Assembly: GCA_964463355.1 (NCBI GenBank)
Contig: CAYXBP010000003.1
Span: forward strand, 71,597-135,596
Length of the DNA: 64,000 nucleotides
Origin: Firm-04 sp964463355
Lineage (GTDB): Bacteria > Bacillota > Clostridia > Oscillospirales > Ruminococcaceae
Direction: 5' to 3'
In this document: in pieces, positions 32,915 through 41,763 of the stretch
Layout of the letters: every line of letters begins with the position of its first letter
Numbering within the stretch: position 1 is the first letter of the stretch
Notes under the pieces: generated by a model
Told to the model about the DNA's origin: nothing
The model's input: only the letters and a program-made list of their open reading frames with translations
Databases searched by the model: none
Translations under genes and position numbers: made by a program

Positions 32915-33788
32915 TCGACAAATCAGTCCAACGCTAATGCAGAAGATCATGGAAGACGACGACAGCGAGATCCGTGCCGAATTGGAACAAAGATTGCAAA
33001 CAGAACTTGCAAAGCCAGAGCGCGAAGTTGACTATGCCTTGGTCGAAGAGATCACCGAGGCACTTTGCACAATATATGGTATGAGCGAAGTGGAGCTTGC
33101 ACGTGGGCAGGAGAAGTGTATCGCAAGGCTTTTCCCAAAGCAAAACTGCCAAAAACGTATGATCAATAAGTGGATTAAACCGTTGGCAGTTTGCATGATC
33201 GGAATTTGCTCACTGTTGTTTGTAGCGCATCTGCCGATACGCAGCTTGGGTGTAGATTTGATTTCCGAAGTTGTAGATGTTACCGATGGTTCAGCAACGC
33301 TTTTGTTGGATGGCAGCCGCAATGCACATTTGCAGCCTGCAAATGCACAGAAGGATCCCCTGAGTATTACAGATGAATTGGAAACGCTAGAGATTCCGGC
33401 ATTTGTGCCGAGCTACGCCACTGATCGCGTAGAAGAAACATACCGTTCCATTCACACAGATGTGAATCAAACAGTAATTACAGCGTGGTATCAGCTCGAT
33501 AAGGGTAGCCTTGTTTTTTCTGCAATGTTAAAAGACAATACAGAAAACATGAAGACTGTGTGTAGTGTTCCAACAAAAACCTACCAGTTCAAAGAGGAAG
33601 AGTGCAATGGCATCTACATGATTACGCTGGAAGAAGAAGATCGCTATCATGTCGCATTCGCGGTTGGAGATGCAAAGTATCTTATCTCTATGTATGGCGT
33701 AGATTTTTCGACTTGCCGTGCAATCATAGAATCTATTTCGACAGAACCGCTTGCAACTGCATCCTCCAAAAAAGAATCGGAAGCTTGA
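32904..33788 (+). CDS. Probable membrane anti-sigma factor with DUF4367-like C-terminus
   Basis: 294 aa from ATG 32904, the start best spaced from GGAGGGG; ATG 32898 is only two bases away from it. An acidic cytoplasmic part (1-90), one membrane helix (about 93-113, PLAVCMIGICSLLFVAHLPI) and an extracytoplasmic domain (about 115-294) follow. The outer domain (EIPAFVPSYATDRVEET..., TAWYQLDKGSLVFSAML, CNGIYMITLEEEDRYHVAF) resembles DUF4367 domains often found on anti-sigma factors. The overlap with the sigma gene supports regulation of that factor. No zinc anti-sigma motif (HxxxCxxC) was seen, so the inhibition mode is unclear. Confidence 0.65.
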   Translation: MENNRQISPTLMQKIMEDDDSEIRAELEQRLQTELAKPEREVDYALVEEITEALCTIYGMSEVELARGQEKCIARLFPKQNCQKRMINKWIKPLAVCMIGICSLLFVAHLPIRSLGVDLISEVVDVTDGSATLLLDGSRNAHLQPANAQKDPLSITDELETLEIPAFVPSYATDRVEETYRSIHTDVNQTVITAWYQLDKGSLVFSAMLKDNTENMKTVCSVPTKTYQFKEEECNGIYMITLEEEDRYHVAFAVGDAKYLISMYGVDFSTCRAIIESISTEPLATASSKKESEA

Positions 33789-33846
33789 ATTAGGCTTTCC
33801 AGTAATTGCAAAATATGATAAAAATCCTACGCAAGAAACAGCATTT

Positions 33847-33890
33847 CGAGGGGAAAGCAATTTTGGTTGCTTTCCCCTCGTTGTATTTTC
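33847..33890 (+). terminator. Terminator of the esterase-sigma operon
   Basis: 14-bp perfect stem CGAGGGGAAAGCAA/TTGCTTTCCCCTCG with a 6-nt loop, followed by TTGTATTTTC. Its arms resemble the hairpin at 53436-53468. Confidence 0.85.
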
Positions 33891-33900
33891 GTCCATATAT

Positions 33901-33933
33901 AGAAAAGCCGTTGCTTTTCAGCCAAAGCAACGG
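33901..33933 (-). terminator. Terminator of the PHP/CpsB-like gene
   Basis: Minus-strand stem CCGTTGCTTT/AAAGCAACGG (33908-33917 and 33924-33933) followed by CTTTTCT. It starts one base after the stop codon. Confidence 0.75.
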
Positions 33934-34662
33934 TTAATCCGTTAAAAAGCTTTGAGGGCTTGCACCAGAAAGCAGCATACGGGAATTACCCTTGATGCGT
34001 TTGTAGCGTTCTAATGGCAAATTGCGCTTCAGCGCATGCATTGCCACTGGCAGATCCATCGGACTGTTACCGCTTGCCACAAATTGTATCACACCGTTTG
34101 CGATCAGATACAACGCAAGCTTACGATATTCAGGGTTCATCAGCCCGCTGACAGAAAGCTGCGTGAGAATGCCACATTTACGCAATGAAAGCAGATCCTC
34201 CAGCGAATACAGATGAAAGTAGCGGTCAATATCCGCGAGAATGGGATGCAGCTTCAAAGAAATCTCAGTGCGTTGAAAAAAATCCAACATAGAACGATGA
34301 AAGGGTACCTGGGGCGGTGCAATCAGGATATAGTTTGTTTTTGCCAATGCGAAACGCTGCGGCTCACGTAATGAAAACAAGCAGTCATCCATTGGTACAA
34401 CCGCACCTGCTGTCACACGTACAGGCTTTGGCAACGTCAGTGCAAAATCGCACATACCCGCCACTGCCGCGTCACGCTGCGCCAAAAAAGCTTTTTCACT
34501 GATTTGTGATGGTTGATACAAAGGTGCCGCGATGATCGTTTTGCAATATTTTTCGGCACAGGCTTCCAAACGATTGATTGCCTGAATCGCCGTGACCATA
34601 TCCGCGCCGCTATGCGGCATATCGGCTAAAATATGCCCATGAATATCCACAAAGCCGTTCAT
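33934..34662 (-). CDS. PHP-fold CpsB/CapC-like phosphatase homologue
   Basis: 242 aa from ATG 34662 (RBS AAAGGGG, 7 nt). FVDIHGHILADMPHSG resembles the metal-binding start of CpsB/YwqE tyrosine phosphatases (DxHxHIL), and later SLKLHPILAD, QLSVSGL and VIQFVASGNS follow the family order. Typical residues after HIL (usually PGxDDG) are altered, and the expected C-terminal SDAH reads VASGNS. It may be a divergent or inactive member. Family role, if active: dephosphorylating the tyrosine kinase that controls capsule or exopolysaccharide. No capsule genes are nearby. No promoter is visible downstream of the guaB terminator. Confidence 0.55.
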   Translation of the reverse strand: MNGFVDIHGHILADMPHSGADMVTAIQAINRLEACAEKYCKTIIAAPLYQPSQISEKAFLAQRDAAVAGMCDFALTLPKPVRVTAGAVVPMDDCLFSLREPQRFALAKTNYILIAPPQVPFHRSMLDFFQRTEISLKLHPILADIDRYFHLYSLEDLLSLRKCGILTQLSVSGLMNPEYRKLALYLIANGVIQFVASGNSPMDLPVAMHALKRNLPLERYKRIKGNSRMLLSGASPQSFLTD

Positions 34663-34687
34663 ACGGCAACCCCTTTCTTGCAAAATG

Positions 34688-34717
34688 TCGAAAACGGAGG
34701 TGCATAGAACACCTCCG
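34688..34717 (-). terminator. Terminator downstream of guaB
   Basis: Minus-strand stem CGGAGGTG/CACCTCCG (34695-34702 and 34710-34717), then TTTT. It lies only 26 nt upstream of the next start codon. Confidence 0.75.
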
Positions 34718-34726
34718 CTGACAATA

Positions 34727-36196
34727 TCAGATTTGCGCGGAGTAGTTGGGGGCTTCCTTGGTGATATAAATATCGTGAGGATGGCTCTCTTTCAGACCTG
34801 CTCCGGTAATTCGTACAAATCTTGCGCGCTCATGCAATGTGGGAATATCAACGCAGCCGCAATAGCCCATGCCGGAACGAATGCCGCCACAAAGCTGGAA
34901 TACGGTATCCGCCAGCAGCCCCTTATACGGCACACGACCTTCAACACCCTCTGGAACCAGCTTTCTCTGTCCTTCTTGGAAATAACGATCTTTGGAGCCG
35001 CACTCCATGGCACCCAGACTGCCCATACCACGATATACTTTAAACTGTCTGCCCTGATAGATTTCTGTTGCGCCGGGAGCTTCATCACAGCCTGCAAACA
35101 GACTGCCCAGCATCACGCAATTTGCGCCCGCAGCCAACGCCTTGACAATATCGCCAGAATACTTGATGCCGCCATCGGCGATAACGGGAATACCGCGCTT
35201 TTGTGCAACACAGGCAGCGTCATAAATCGCGGTGATTTGCGGCACACCGATACCTGCGACTACACGAGTGGTGCAGATGGAACCGGGACCGATACCGACC
35301 TTAATGGCATCTGCGCCTGCATTGATGAGTGCTTCTGCGGCCTCTGCGGTTGCAATATTACCAGCAATCAGAGCGGTATCGGGGAACGCCTGCTTGAATG
35401 TACGAACGGCACGCATGATATTGGAGCTGTGCCCATGTGCGCTATCCAGCACCAGAACATCGACCTTTGCATCCACCAGTGCCGCTGCACGGTCAAGCAT
35501 ATCTGCGGTCACGCCGATGGCGGCACCGCAAAGTAATCTGCCGTTTGTATCGCGGGCGGAGTTGGGGTATTTCACGGATTTCTCGATATCCTTAATGGTG
35601 ATCAGTCCGCGCAGGATACCGTTTTCATCCACGATGGGCAGCTTTTCGATCTTATGCTCACAAAGGATTTTCTGCGCCTGTGCAAGGGTAGTGCCCACGG
35701 GTGCAGTTACCAGATTCTCTTTGGTCATCACATCGCTGATGCGCAGATTGAAGTCGGTCAAAAAGCGCATATCACGGTTGGTGATGATACCCACCAGCTT
35801 ACCGGCAGCGTCAACGATTGGCACGCCACTGATCTTATACTTGCCCATAAGGTTATCTGCGTCATAGACATAGCGATCCTCGGTTAGCGAGAAGGGATTG
35901 ACGATTACGCCGTTTTCGGAACGCTTGACCTTATCCACCTCCTCGACCTGCTTTTCAATGGACATATTCTTGTGAATGATACCAATGCCGCCTTCTCTTG
36001 CCATAGCAATTGCCATTTTGGATTCGGTGACTGTGTCCATTGCGGAGGTCATAATAGGAGTATTGAGCATCACATCGCGCGCTAGACGCGTGCCCAACTT
36101 GATCATGTTGGGGGTCACATCGGACTCACCGGGAATCAGCAACACATCATCGAAAGTAAGGCCTTCCTTGGCAAACTTGTCTGCATTCTCAAACAT
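34727..36196 (-). CDS. guaB: IMP dehydrogenase
   Basis: Oxidises IMP to XMP, the first committed step to GMP. 489 aa, with a TIM barrel interrupted by a CBS pair (about 95-205: NRDMRFLTDFNLRISDVMT, LVTAPVGTT). GIGPGSICTTRVVAGIGVPQ holds the catalytic Cys and the loop; AHGHSSNIMRAV and VMLGSLFAGCDEAPG support it. RBS AAAAGGAG. Starts 20 nt after parB and probably belongs to a parA-parB-guaB transcript, an unusual pairing of segregation and purine genes. No guanine riboswitch was found upstream. Confidence 0.95.
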   Translation of the reverse strand: MFENADKFAKEGLTFDDVLLIPGESDVTPNMIKLGTRLARDVMLNTPIMTSAMDTVTESKMAIAMAREGGIGIIHKNMSIEKQVEEVDKVKRSENGVIVNPFSLTEDRYVYDADNLMGKYKISGVPIVDAAGKLVGIITNRDMRFLTDFNLRISDVMTKENLVTAPVGTTLAQAQKILCEHKIEKLPIVDENGILRGLITIKDIEKSVKYPNSARDTNGRLLCGAAIGVTADMLDRAAALVDAKVDVLVLDSAHGHSSNIMRAVRTFKQAFPDTALIAGNIATAEAAEALINAGADAIKVGIGPGSICTTRVVAGIGVPQITAIYDAACVAQKRGIPVIADGGIKYSGDIVKALAAGANCVMLGSLFAGCDEAPGATEIYQGRQFKVYRGMGSLGAMECGSKDRYFQEGQRKLVPEGVEGRVPYKGLLADTVFQLCGGIRSGMGYCGCVDIPTLHERARFVRITGAGLKESHPHDIYITKEAPNYSAQI

Positions 36197-36215
36197 ACTT
36201 CATTCTCCTTTTCCA

Positions 36216-37064
36216 TCATTGATTGGTCAACTTCTCGCAGAGGGCCTGTAAATCCTCGCGATTATAGAACTCCAGCGTCAGGGTGCCAGTTTTCTTTTTT
36301 GTCTGCACCTGAACCTTTCTGCCCAGCATATCCGCCAGCTGAATCTCCATTTCCTCGTAAAAGACCTGATCAGCGGTACGCTGCTTCGGCATCGCAGGGG
36401 GCTGATTCTGCTTTTGCGCAACCTGTTCGATCTCGCGGACAGTGATTCTGCCTTCGGCGGCGCGCCTTGCACATTCCAGCAGCAGCGTTTCGTCCTTGAT
36501 GGCAGCCAGTGCCTTTGCGTGGCCTGTAGTAATGGCACCACTTTCCAGATAATCCTGCACCAGCGTGGGTAGATTCAGCATACGCAATGCGTTTGCCACT
36601 GCTGAGCGTGAACGCCCCACGATTTTCGCAACATCCTCCTGGGTCATGCCATAATCCTGCATCAGCGTCTGATAGCCCGTGGCTTCTTCAATGGGATTCA
36701 GGTTCTCACGCTGCAAGTTCTCGATCAGCGCAATCTGGTAAACCTCGCTATCATTCAACGTGCGGATGATAACGGGAACTTCGGTCATCCCGATGCGTTT
36801 CGCGGCACGCCAACGGCGTTCACCTGCAACAATCTGGTAACGACCTTCTCCGTTTGGACGGACAAGAATCGGCTGTAGCATACCGTGCTGCTGAATAGAC
36901 TTTGCAAGCTCGGTAATGGCTTCGTCATCGAATTTTTTACGTGGCTGGGTACGGTTTTGTTCAAGTTCGGAAAGTCGAAGGGTCTGTGTGCTTTGCAGCT
37001 CGGTGGCGTTTTCCTCAAACAGCGCGCCCAAACCGTTGCCCAGACCGCCCTTGGCTCTTGCCAT
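36216..37064 (-). CDS. parB: Chromosome partitioning protein ParB/Spo0J
   Basis: CTP-dependent DNA clamp that loads at parS. 282 aa. LGNGLGALF is the N-terminal start typical of chromosomal ParB. GRYQIVAGERRWRAAKRIG contains the GERRxRA CTP-binding motif. IENLQRENLNPIEEA and GRSRSAVANALRML give the parS-binding helix-turn-helix. Starts 9 nt after parA. No perfect parS palindrome was noticed in this window. Confidence 0.94.
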   Translation of the reverse strand: MARAKGGLGNGLGALFEENATELQSTQTLRLSELEQNRTQPRKKFDDEAITELAKSIQQHGMLQPILVRPNGEGRYQIVAGERRWRAAKRIGMTEVPVIIRTLNDSEVYQIALIENLQRENLNPIEEATGYQTLMQDYGMTQEDVAKIVGRSRSAVANALRMLNLPTLVQDYLESGAITTGHAKALAAIKDETLLLECARRAAEGRITVREIEQVAQKQNQPPAMPKQRTADQVFYEEMEIQLADMLGRKVQVQTKKKTGTLTLEFYNREDLQALCEKLTNQ

Positions 37065-37072
37065 TGCAGCAC

Positions 37073-37879
37073 CTACTTTCTATGAAATAGAGAATGCTTG
37101 CGTTGATTTTCCACCGCAAGCGGTTCATGCAGCAGCTCATGCCCCAATAGTTCATACGCCTCAGCACCCTTAGAAAGCCGATCGTAATACTGGATGGGTT
37201 TGCCGTGGCTGGGTGCTTCAGAAAGGCGAACGTTGCGTGGGATCTTCGTTTGCAGGACAAGTCCCGGAAAATATTTTTCAACCTCGGCAACCACCTGCAA
37301 TGAGAGATTGAGTCTTGCATCAAACATCGTAAACAGAATGCCCTCGATCTTCAGGGCGGGATTATATTTTGCTTTTACGATCTTAATCGTTTCGTTGAGC
37401 TGCGAAAGCCCCTCCAGCGAGAGGAATTCCGCAGTCATGGGGATCAGCACGGAATCCGCAGCCACCAGGTTATTGAGCGTAATGAGGCTCAGTGAGGGAG
37501 GGCAATCAATGATGATGTAATCGTAATCGGTGCGGCAATTCATAAGCTGCATTTTCAGGCGGCTCATGCGATTATCCAGCTCAATCAGGTCGATTTCCGC
37601 GCCTGCCAACGCGGCAACGGCTGGGATCAGAGAAACATTTTCAAACTCAGTTTCGATGATTGCTTCCTGAATCCGCACCTGACCAGTCAGAACCTCATAG
37701 CAGGAGCAGGTCAAATTCTTTTTGCTGACGGAAAAGCCTGTTGTGGTATTGCCCTGTGCATCGGTATCAATGCACAGCACACGCTTGCCACGCAAACCGA
37801 GATATGCCGCGAGGCTGACAACGGTAGTAGATTTTCCGACGCCGCCCTTCTGGTTCGCAACCGCGATAATTTTTGCCAT
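37073..37879 (-). CDS. parA: Chromosome partitioning ATPase ParA/Soj
   Basis: Walker-type ATPase that works with ParB in origin segregation. 268 aa from ATG 37879, which has AAGGAGGGG; the longer frame to 37921 lies in the promoter. MAKIIAVANQKGGVGKSTT is the deviant Walker A; CIDTDAQGN and IIDCPPSLSLIT are the A' and B motifs. The chromosomal, not plasmid, type is suggested by its short N-terminus and neighbourhood. Such genes are often near oriC, but dnaA, rpmH, gidB and mnmE are not in the window. Confidence 0.93.
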   Translation of the reverse strand: MAKIIAVANQKGGVGKSTTVVSLAAYLGLRGKRVLCIDTDAQGNTTTGFSVSKKNLTCSCYEVLTGQVRIQEAIIETEFENVSLIPAVAALAGAEIDLIELDNRMSRLKMQLMNCRTDYDYIIIDCPPSLSLITLNNLVAADSVLIPMTAEFLSLEGLSQLNETIKIVKAKYNPALKIEGILFTMFDARLNLSLQVVAEVEKYFPGLVLQTKIPRNVRLSEAPSHGKPIQYYDRLSKGAEAYELLGHELLHEPLAVENQRKHSLFHRK

Positions 37880-37904
37880 GCCGTCCCCTCCTTTTATTCC
37901 TATT

Positions 37905-37933
37905 ATTATAGCATATTCCACAGCAATTGTAAA
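37905..37933 (-). promoter_or_regulatory. Promoter of parA-parB-guaB
   Basis: Minus strand TTTACA (37933-37928), 17-bp spacer, TATAAT (37910-37905) with TGC before it. The predicted leader is only about 20 nt. Confidence 0.75.
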
Positions 37934-38072
37934 GCGGATTTTTGATTTTCGGCAAAGTGCGAATACTTGCCGCGCAGTTTTTGTTGAAATTCGGCACAGT
38001 CATGATTTTCCACGCATCGTTGCATAGAAAACAGCTCGTCAGGCCTTAAGAAAATCTTCAGAAAAAATGCCC

Positions 38073-38101
38073 TTGTATCTTAATAAAAAATCGGGTATAA
38101 T
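38073..38101 (+). promoter_or_regulatory. Promoter of the first two-component system
   Basis: TTGTAT (38073-38078), 17-bp spacer, TATAAT (38096-38101). No TTCAT-type boxes like those before 57173 are present. Confidence 0.65.
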
Positions 38102-38134
38102 GGAATCATACAAACAGGAAGGATGGGAAAAGAC

Positions 38135-38827
38135 ATGGAAACGATTCTGATTTGCGATGACGAGAGAGATATCGTATCCGCGCTGCAAATTTATCTGAAA
38201 GCAGAGGGTTACCGCACGCTTTGTGCATATACGGGCAGGCAGGCACTGGATATCATGCGCAGGGAACCAGTACAGCTTGTGCTGATGGACATCATGATGC
38301 CTGAAATGGATGGCATTACTGCTATGACAGAAATCCGCAGCTTCAGCAATGTGCCAGTGATTCTGCTGACGGCAAAAAGTGAGGATTCCGACAAGATATT
38401 GGGTCTGAATGTTGGTGCGGATGATTACATCACAAAGCCATTTTTGCCTGTGGAAGTGGTTGCAAGGGTAAAATCCCAGCTGCGCAGATATCTGCGGCTT
38501 GGTTCCGCCACGCCTCAAGACCCCGATCATCTGGTTGTGGGTGGCATCAGCATGGATCCCAAAGGCAGAACCGTAACGCTGAACGGAGAACCGATCAACC
38601 TGACACCCACAGAATTTGCCATCCTGGAACTGATGATGAAAAACCCTGGTACCGTATTTGCACCCAGAGATATTTTTCAGGCGATTCGTAACGAAAACCC
38701 TGTGGGTGCAGAGAATATCATAGCCGTACACATCCGTCATTTGCGCGAAAAGCTGGAAGTAAACCCTGGTGAGCCACACTACATCAAGGTGATATGGGGG
38801 CAGGGCTATAAGCTGGAGCGTCAGTGA
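38135..38827 (+). CDS. OmpR/VanR-family response regulator
   Basis: 230 aa from ATG 38135; an ATG at 38123 is too close to the AGGAAGG. Receiver domain with the acidic pocket DDE (8-10), phospho-acceptor in VLMDIMMP (Asp about 51) and the conserved Lys in YITKPF. The C-terminal winged helix (INLTPTEFAILELMMKNPG, NIIAVHIRHLREKLE, YKLERQ) is OmpR/PhoB type. It is followed by its histidine kinase. VanR-like order and sequence suggest a cell-envelope signal, but no target is evident nearby. Confidence 0.9.
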   Translation: METILICDDERDIVSALQIYLKAEGYRTLCAYTGRQALDIMRREPVQLVLMDIMMPEMDGITAMTEIRSFSNVPVILLTAKSEDSDKILGLNVGADDYITKPFLPVEVVARVKSQLRRYLRLGSATPQDPDHLVVGGISMDPKGRTVTLNGEPINLTPTEFAILELMMKNPGTVFAPRDIFQAIRNENPVGAENIIAVHIRHLREKLEVNPGEPHYIKVIWGQGYKLERQ

Positions 38828-38864
38828 CAGGCGTGTAACCGAATCCTTTTGGAAAGGAGACACT

Positions 38865-41345
38865 ATGAACCCGCAGAATATACCATGGCGAAAATCTCTG
38901 CCTGCACGTGTCATCTCAGTGGTGCTGTCGATTTTGCTGTTGTGGGCAACCGTTGTTTGTCTGCTGCTGACGGTTGTGTGCCTATCTCTTTCGGCGTACA
39001 GTCACAGCAGTGTACCATATGATACGCTGCTGCTCTCTACCTACGATGGCACTTATTATGATGACTACAATACCATGAAGTACATGCTGGAACAATACAT
39101 TGCGGCAACACAAAAAGATTCTACCGCAGGAAAGGAAATGTACAGCAAACATTTTTCACATACGGCAACCAATCTGCGTTTTGTGGTGATCAATGCCGAC
39201 GGTGAGGTATTTTTGACCAATAACACCCGAGATCTGAATGAAAGCAATGCACTGGCAAGTGCCCATGAATCGGTCTTTATTCAGGTGGGGGAGGAACGCT
39301 ACGAGGTGAAACAAAACTTTGACTCCCTACAGGAAATTTTTCATGTGAATCTAACCCAATACATGAGAACAGTCGATGACTATCACCACTGGTATTTTTC
39401 CGATAACATCGTGGATACCGCCTACCGTAACGGTCTTTCTGCATTGGTATATACGGAGTCTACAGATACGCTGTATTTTGATTCTGTTGCAGAAGCAATC
39501 AGCTATGATTATACAGCGGCTTACGGCGAAAGTGCCACGTGGAAAATCAATCAGCAAAGCAGTACAACGGATGCGAACAGCAACTACACAGGGAACTTTG
39601 GAAAATCTGAAACATCAGTACAATCAGCACCCATAACCAACGCAGTAGAGGTGCAGGTGACCTATCATAATCGTGCTGACAACGACTATGAAATCATTTC
39701 GCTGGGAGATTATTACGATTATCTGGAAAGAGGCTACTGCGTGGAGCTTGCTGATGATGTACTTGCCAAAGCGTTGGCGAATGGCTTGGATATTACCATC
39801 GTAGGCATAGTGGCACAGTACGAGAAATATGACCTTTACTTGTATCTTCCGCAGGAAATGACCGTAGATGATGCCTTTGCATCAAATATTCAGCTTGCCG
39901 AAATGTTGTTCTCCTACCGTTATTTGATGCTGGGCGGTATTTTTGTCTGTGGTTTGCTGACCATCGCCGCCATGACGGGTATGTGCAAGGTGGCGGGCTA
40001 TGTACATGATCAGGATGAGCCTGTCTGTGGTTGGATGCACCGCATCCCTTATGAACTGCTGATTGCAATTGCAGTGGGCATTGTTGTGGTGGCTGCCTTT
40101 TTCATCGACGAAATCTACCATTACTTCAGCTTTTTATGGAAGGGTATGGGCATATGCATCGGCGGTGTTCTGCTTTGTTTGTGCGCTGGCGCGATTTATC
40201 TGCTATACACTGCGGCAGTGCGCATAAAAACAAAACGTTTTTGGGAAAGCTTTGTAACTGTGCGTTTTTTGCGATTTTTGTACCATCTGTGTAGCAACCG
40301 TGCGGCAACTTGTATTCTGCTCGTTGTTGGTGCAGGAGTCCTCTTTCTGATTAACGCACAGGCGATAACACATGCATCAGCCAGACCGCTTTTTTTGCTG
40401 ATGGCACTGGAACTGGACTTTTTGGTGCTGTTAGGACTTGCATATTGCATTTACGCTTATGAAGTGCTGCGTGGATATACACAACGCATGGAGCAGGGCG
40501 ATTTTACCATGCCGAAGCCACCGATCGCGCTGGTGGGTATTTTTAAAAAACATGCCGATTCTTTGGCAAAAGTCAACGAGGGTATTGCCATATCAGTTGC
40601 CGAGCAAACCAAAGCAGAACGAATGCGCACGGCGTTGATCACGAATGTATCCCATGATTTAAAAACACCGCTGACTTCTATCGTGAACTATGTGGACTTG
40701 ATAAAGCGTGAACCCATTGATAATCCTAATATTGCAGAATATCTTGCTGTGTTGGAACGACAATCGGCACGATTAAAAAAACTGACAGAAGATCTGGTGG
40801 AAGCATCCAAGGCATCAACAGGCAATATTGCAGTGGAATTGCAGCCTACCAGTATACAGGTGCTGACTGAGCAATTGGTTGCCGAGTTTGAGCCGCGTTT
40901 CAGTGCTAAGCAGTTGCAGATAGTACTCAATACGCCGGAAGAAGAGCTGTTCGTTTCCGCTGATAGTCGACTCATCTGGCGCGTGTTTGATAATCTGCTG
41001 GGAAATGTGGTGAAATATGCCATGCCCGGAACGCGTGTGTATCTGGACGTGACAAAAAGTACAGACAGTGTATGCGTTGCATTGCGAAATATTTCGCAGG
41101 CAGTGCTGCATATTTCTCCCGATGAGCTGACCGAGCGTTTCGTACGAGGCGATGCTTCCCGCAATACCGAGGGCAGCGGGTTGGGGCTTTCCATTGCAAA
41201 AGATCTCATGCGCTTACAGCATGGCGAATTGCAGTTGCAGATTGATGGTGATCTATTCAAAGCATTGGTCACGCTGCCGATTACCGCTGCGCCTATCCGT
41301 GAAACCCTTTCGTCGGTAGATTCCGAATATGGGCAGGCTCTTTGA
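38865..41345 (+). CDS. Large multi-pass sensor histidine kinase
   Basis: 826 aa, RBS AAAGGAG. One membrane helix near 17-42, a ~300-residue extracytoplasmic domain (about 45-340) rich in Tyr/Asp/Ser, then about six further helices (about 350-545). Next come HisKA with NVSHDLKTPLTSIV (phospho-His near 596), and HATPase with DNLLGNVVKYAM and GSGLGLSIAKDLM. This is much larger than ordinary VanS proteins because of the extra membrane block. The ligand is unknown. The pair is followed by a terminator, so it is a two-gene unit. Confidence 0.9.
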   Translation: MNPQNIPWRKSLPARVISVVLSILLLWATVVCLLLTVVCLSLSAYSHSSVPYDTLLLSTYDGTYYDDYNTMKYMLEQYIAATQKDSTAGKEMYSKHFSHTATNLRFVVINADGEVFLTNNTRDLNESNALASAHESVFIQVGEERYEVKQNFDSLQEIFHVNLTQYMRTVDDYHHWYFSDNIVDTAYRNGLSALVYTESTDTLYFDSVAEAISYDYTAAYGESATWKINQQSSTTDANSNYTGNFGKSETSVQSAPITNAVEVQVTYHNRADNDYEIISLGDYYDYLERGYCVELADDVLAKALANGLDITIVGIVAQYEKYDLYLYLPQEMTVDDAFASNIQLAEMLFSYRYLMLGGIFVCGLLTIAAMTGMCKVAGYVHDQDEPVCGWMHRIPYELLIAIAVGIVVVAAFFIDEIYHYFSFLWKGMGICIGGVLLCLCAGAIYLLYTAAVRIKTKRFWESFVTVRFLRFLYHLCSNRAATCILLVVGAGVLFLINAQAITHASARPLFLLMALELDFLVLLGLAYCIYAYEVLRGYTQRMEQGDFTMPKPPIALVGIFKKHADSLAKVNEGIAISVAEQTKAERMRTALITNVSHDLKTPLTSIVNYVDLIKREPIDNPNIAEYLAVLERQSARLKKLTEDLVEASKASTGNIAVELQPTSIQVLTEQLVAEFEPRFSAKQLQIVLNTPEEELFVSADSRLIWRVFDNLLGNVVKYAMPGTRVYLDVTKSTDSVCVALRNISQAVLHISPDELTERFVRGDASRNTEGSGLGLSIAKDLMRLQHGELQLQIDGDLFKALVTLPITAAPIRETLSSVDSEYGQAL

Positions 41346-41413
41346 AGGAATACTTCTGTGATTCATCTCCAGAACACATCATTCTTGTAAAGCTGAAACA
41401 AAAAAGCAAAACA

Positions 41414-41457
41414 GCGCATCATCTCAAAGGGTGGCAAGAGAATGATGCGCCGTTTTG
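41414..41457 (+). terminator. Terminator after the histidine kinase
   Basis: Stem GCGCATCAT (41414-41422) with ATGATGCGC (41442-41450), extended inward by CTC/GAG, then CCGTTTTG. The T-run is short. Confidence 0.55.
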
Positions 41458-41477
41458 CAAATAAAAGGATGTAGGAG

Positions 41478-41502
41478 AAAAAGACATGGGGACTGTCTTT
41501 TT
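41478..41502 (+). other. AT-rich hairpin overlapping a small ORF start
   Basis: AAAAAGACA (41478-41486) is exactly complementary to TGTCTTTTT (41494-41502) with a 7-nt loop. The A of the ATG at 41486 closes the stem, so folding would hide the start codon of the ORF at 41486. Confidence 0.4.
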
Positions 41503-41641
41503 TCAGCAAATGAAAACAGAAAGGGAAAGAGCATCTGCTCGCTTTCGTTGTATCACAAGGAAGCGTTCTTTTGCAACCAATACCCGATGGCTGCACGCTC
41601 CCTTGCGTTACAAGAATATTCTACCCTTGCCTTGTGAGTAA
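41486..41641 (+). CDS. Possible small Arg-rich ORF (51 aa)
   Basis: ATG 41486 follows AGGAG (41473-41477) at 8-nt spacing; the product begins MGTVFFQQMKTERERA and is rich in Arg. No family recognised. It lies in a 418-nt non-conserved gap full of hairpins, and an overlapping frame is also open, so it could be part of a repeated intergenic element instead of a gene. Confidence 0.3.
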   Translation: MGTVFFQQMKTERERASARFRCITRKRSFATNTRWLHAPLRYKNILPLPCE

Positions 41642-41720
41642 AGCGAGAAATCCTGTTGAAAATCCGCCGAAAGCACCGTGAACAGCTGTTGAAATGCGAA
41701 GGCGATGCCATGCAACATCC

Positions 41721-41745
41721 GCCGCCTGACTTGGCGGCACAGCTG
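41721..41745. repeat. Palindromic repeat copy A downstream of miaB
   Basis: GCCGCC-TGACTT-GGCGGC followed by AC-AG-CTGC. Nearly the same sequence (copy B, 43210-43235) lies upstream of miaB, differing by a 3-nt insertion and a few bases. Both copies are in the transcribed flanks of the gene. Confidence 0.5.
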
Positions 41746-41763
41746 CTCTTTACGGGGTTTTCC

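Noticed and set aside
34697..36196. Purine riboswitch for guaB
   Set aside because: Only 19 nt separate parB and guaB, too short for an aptamer, and none was seen before parA.
36216..37933. parS site or replication origin near parAB
   Set aside because: No TGTTTCACGTGAAACA-like palindrome, DnaA-box cluster or dnaA/rpmH genes were found by eye in the window.
41430..41442. AGGGTGGCAAGAG resembling a T-box core
   Set aside because: It is the loop of a terminator after a histidine kinase; no specifier domain or downstream aminoacyl or biosynthesis gene.
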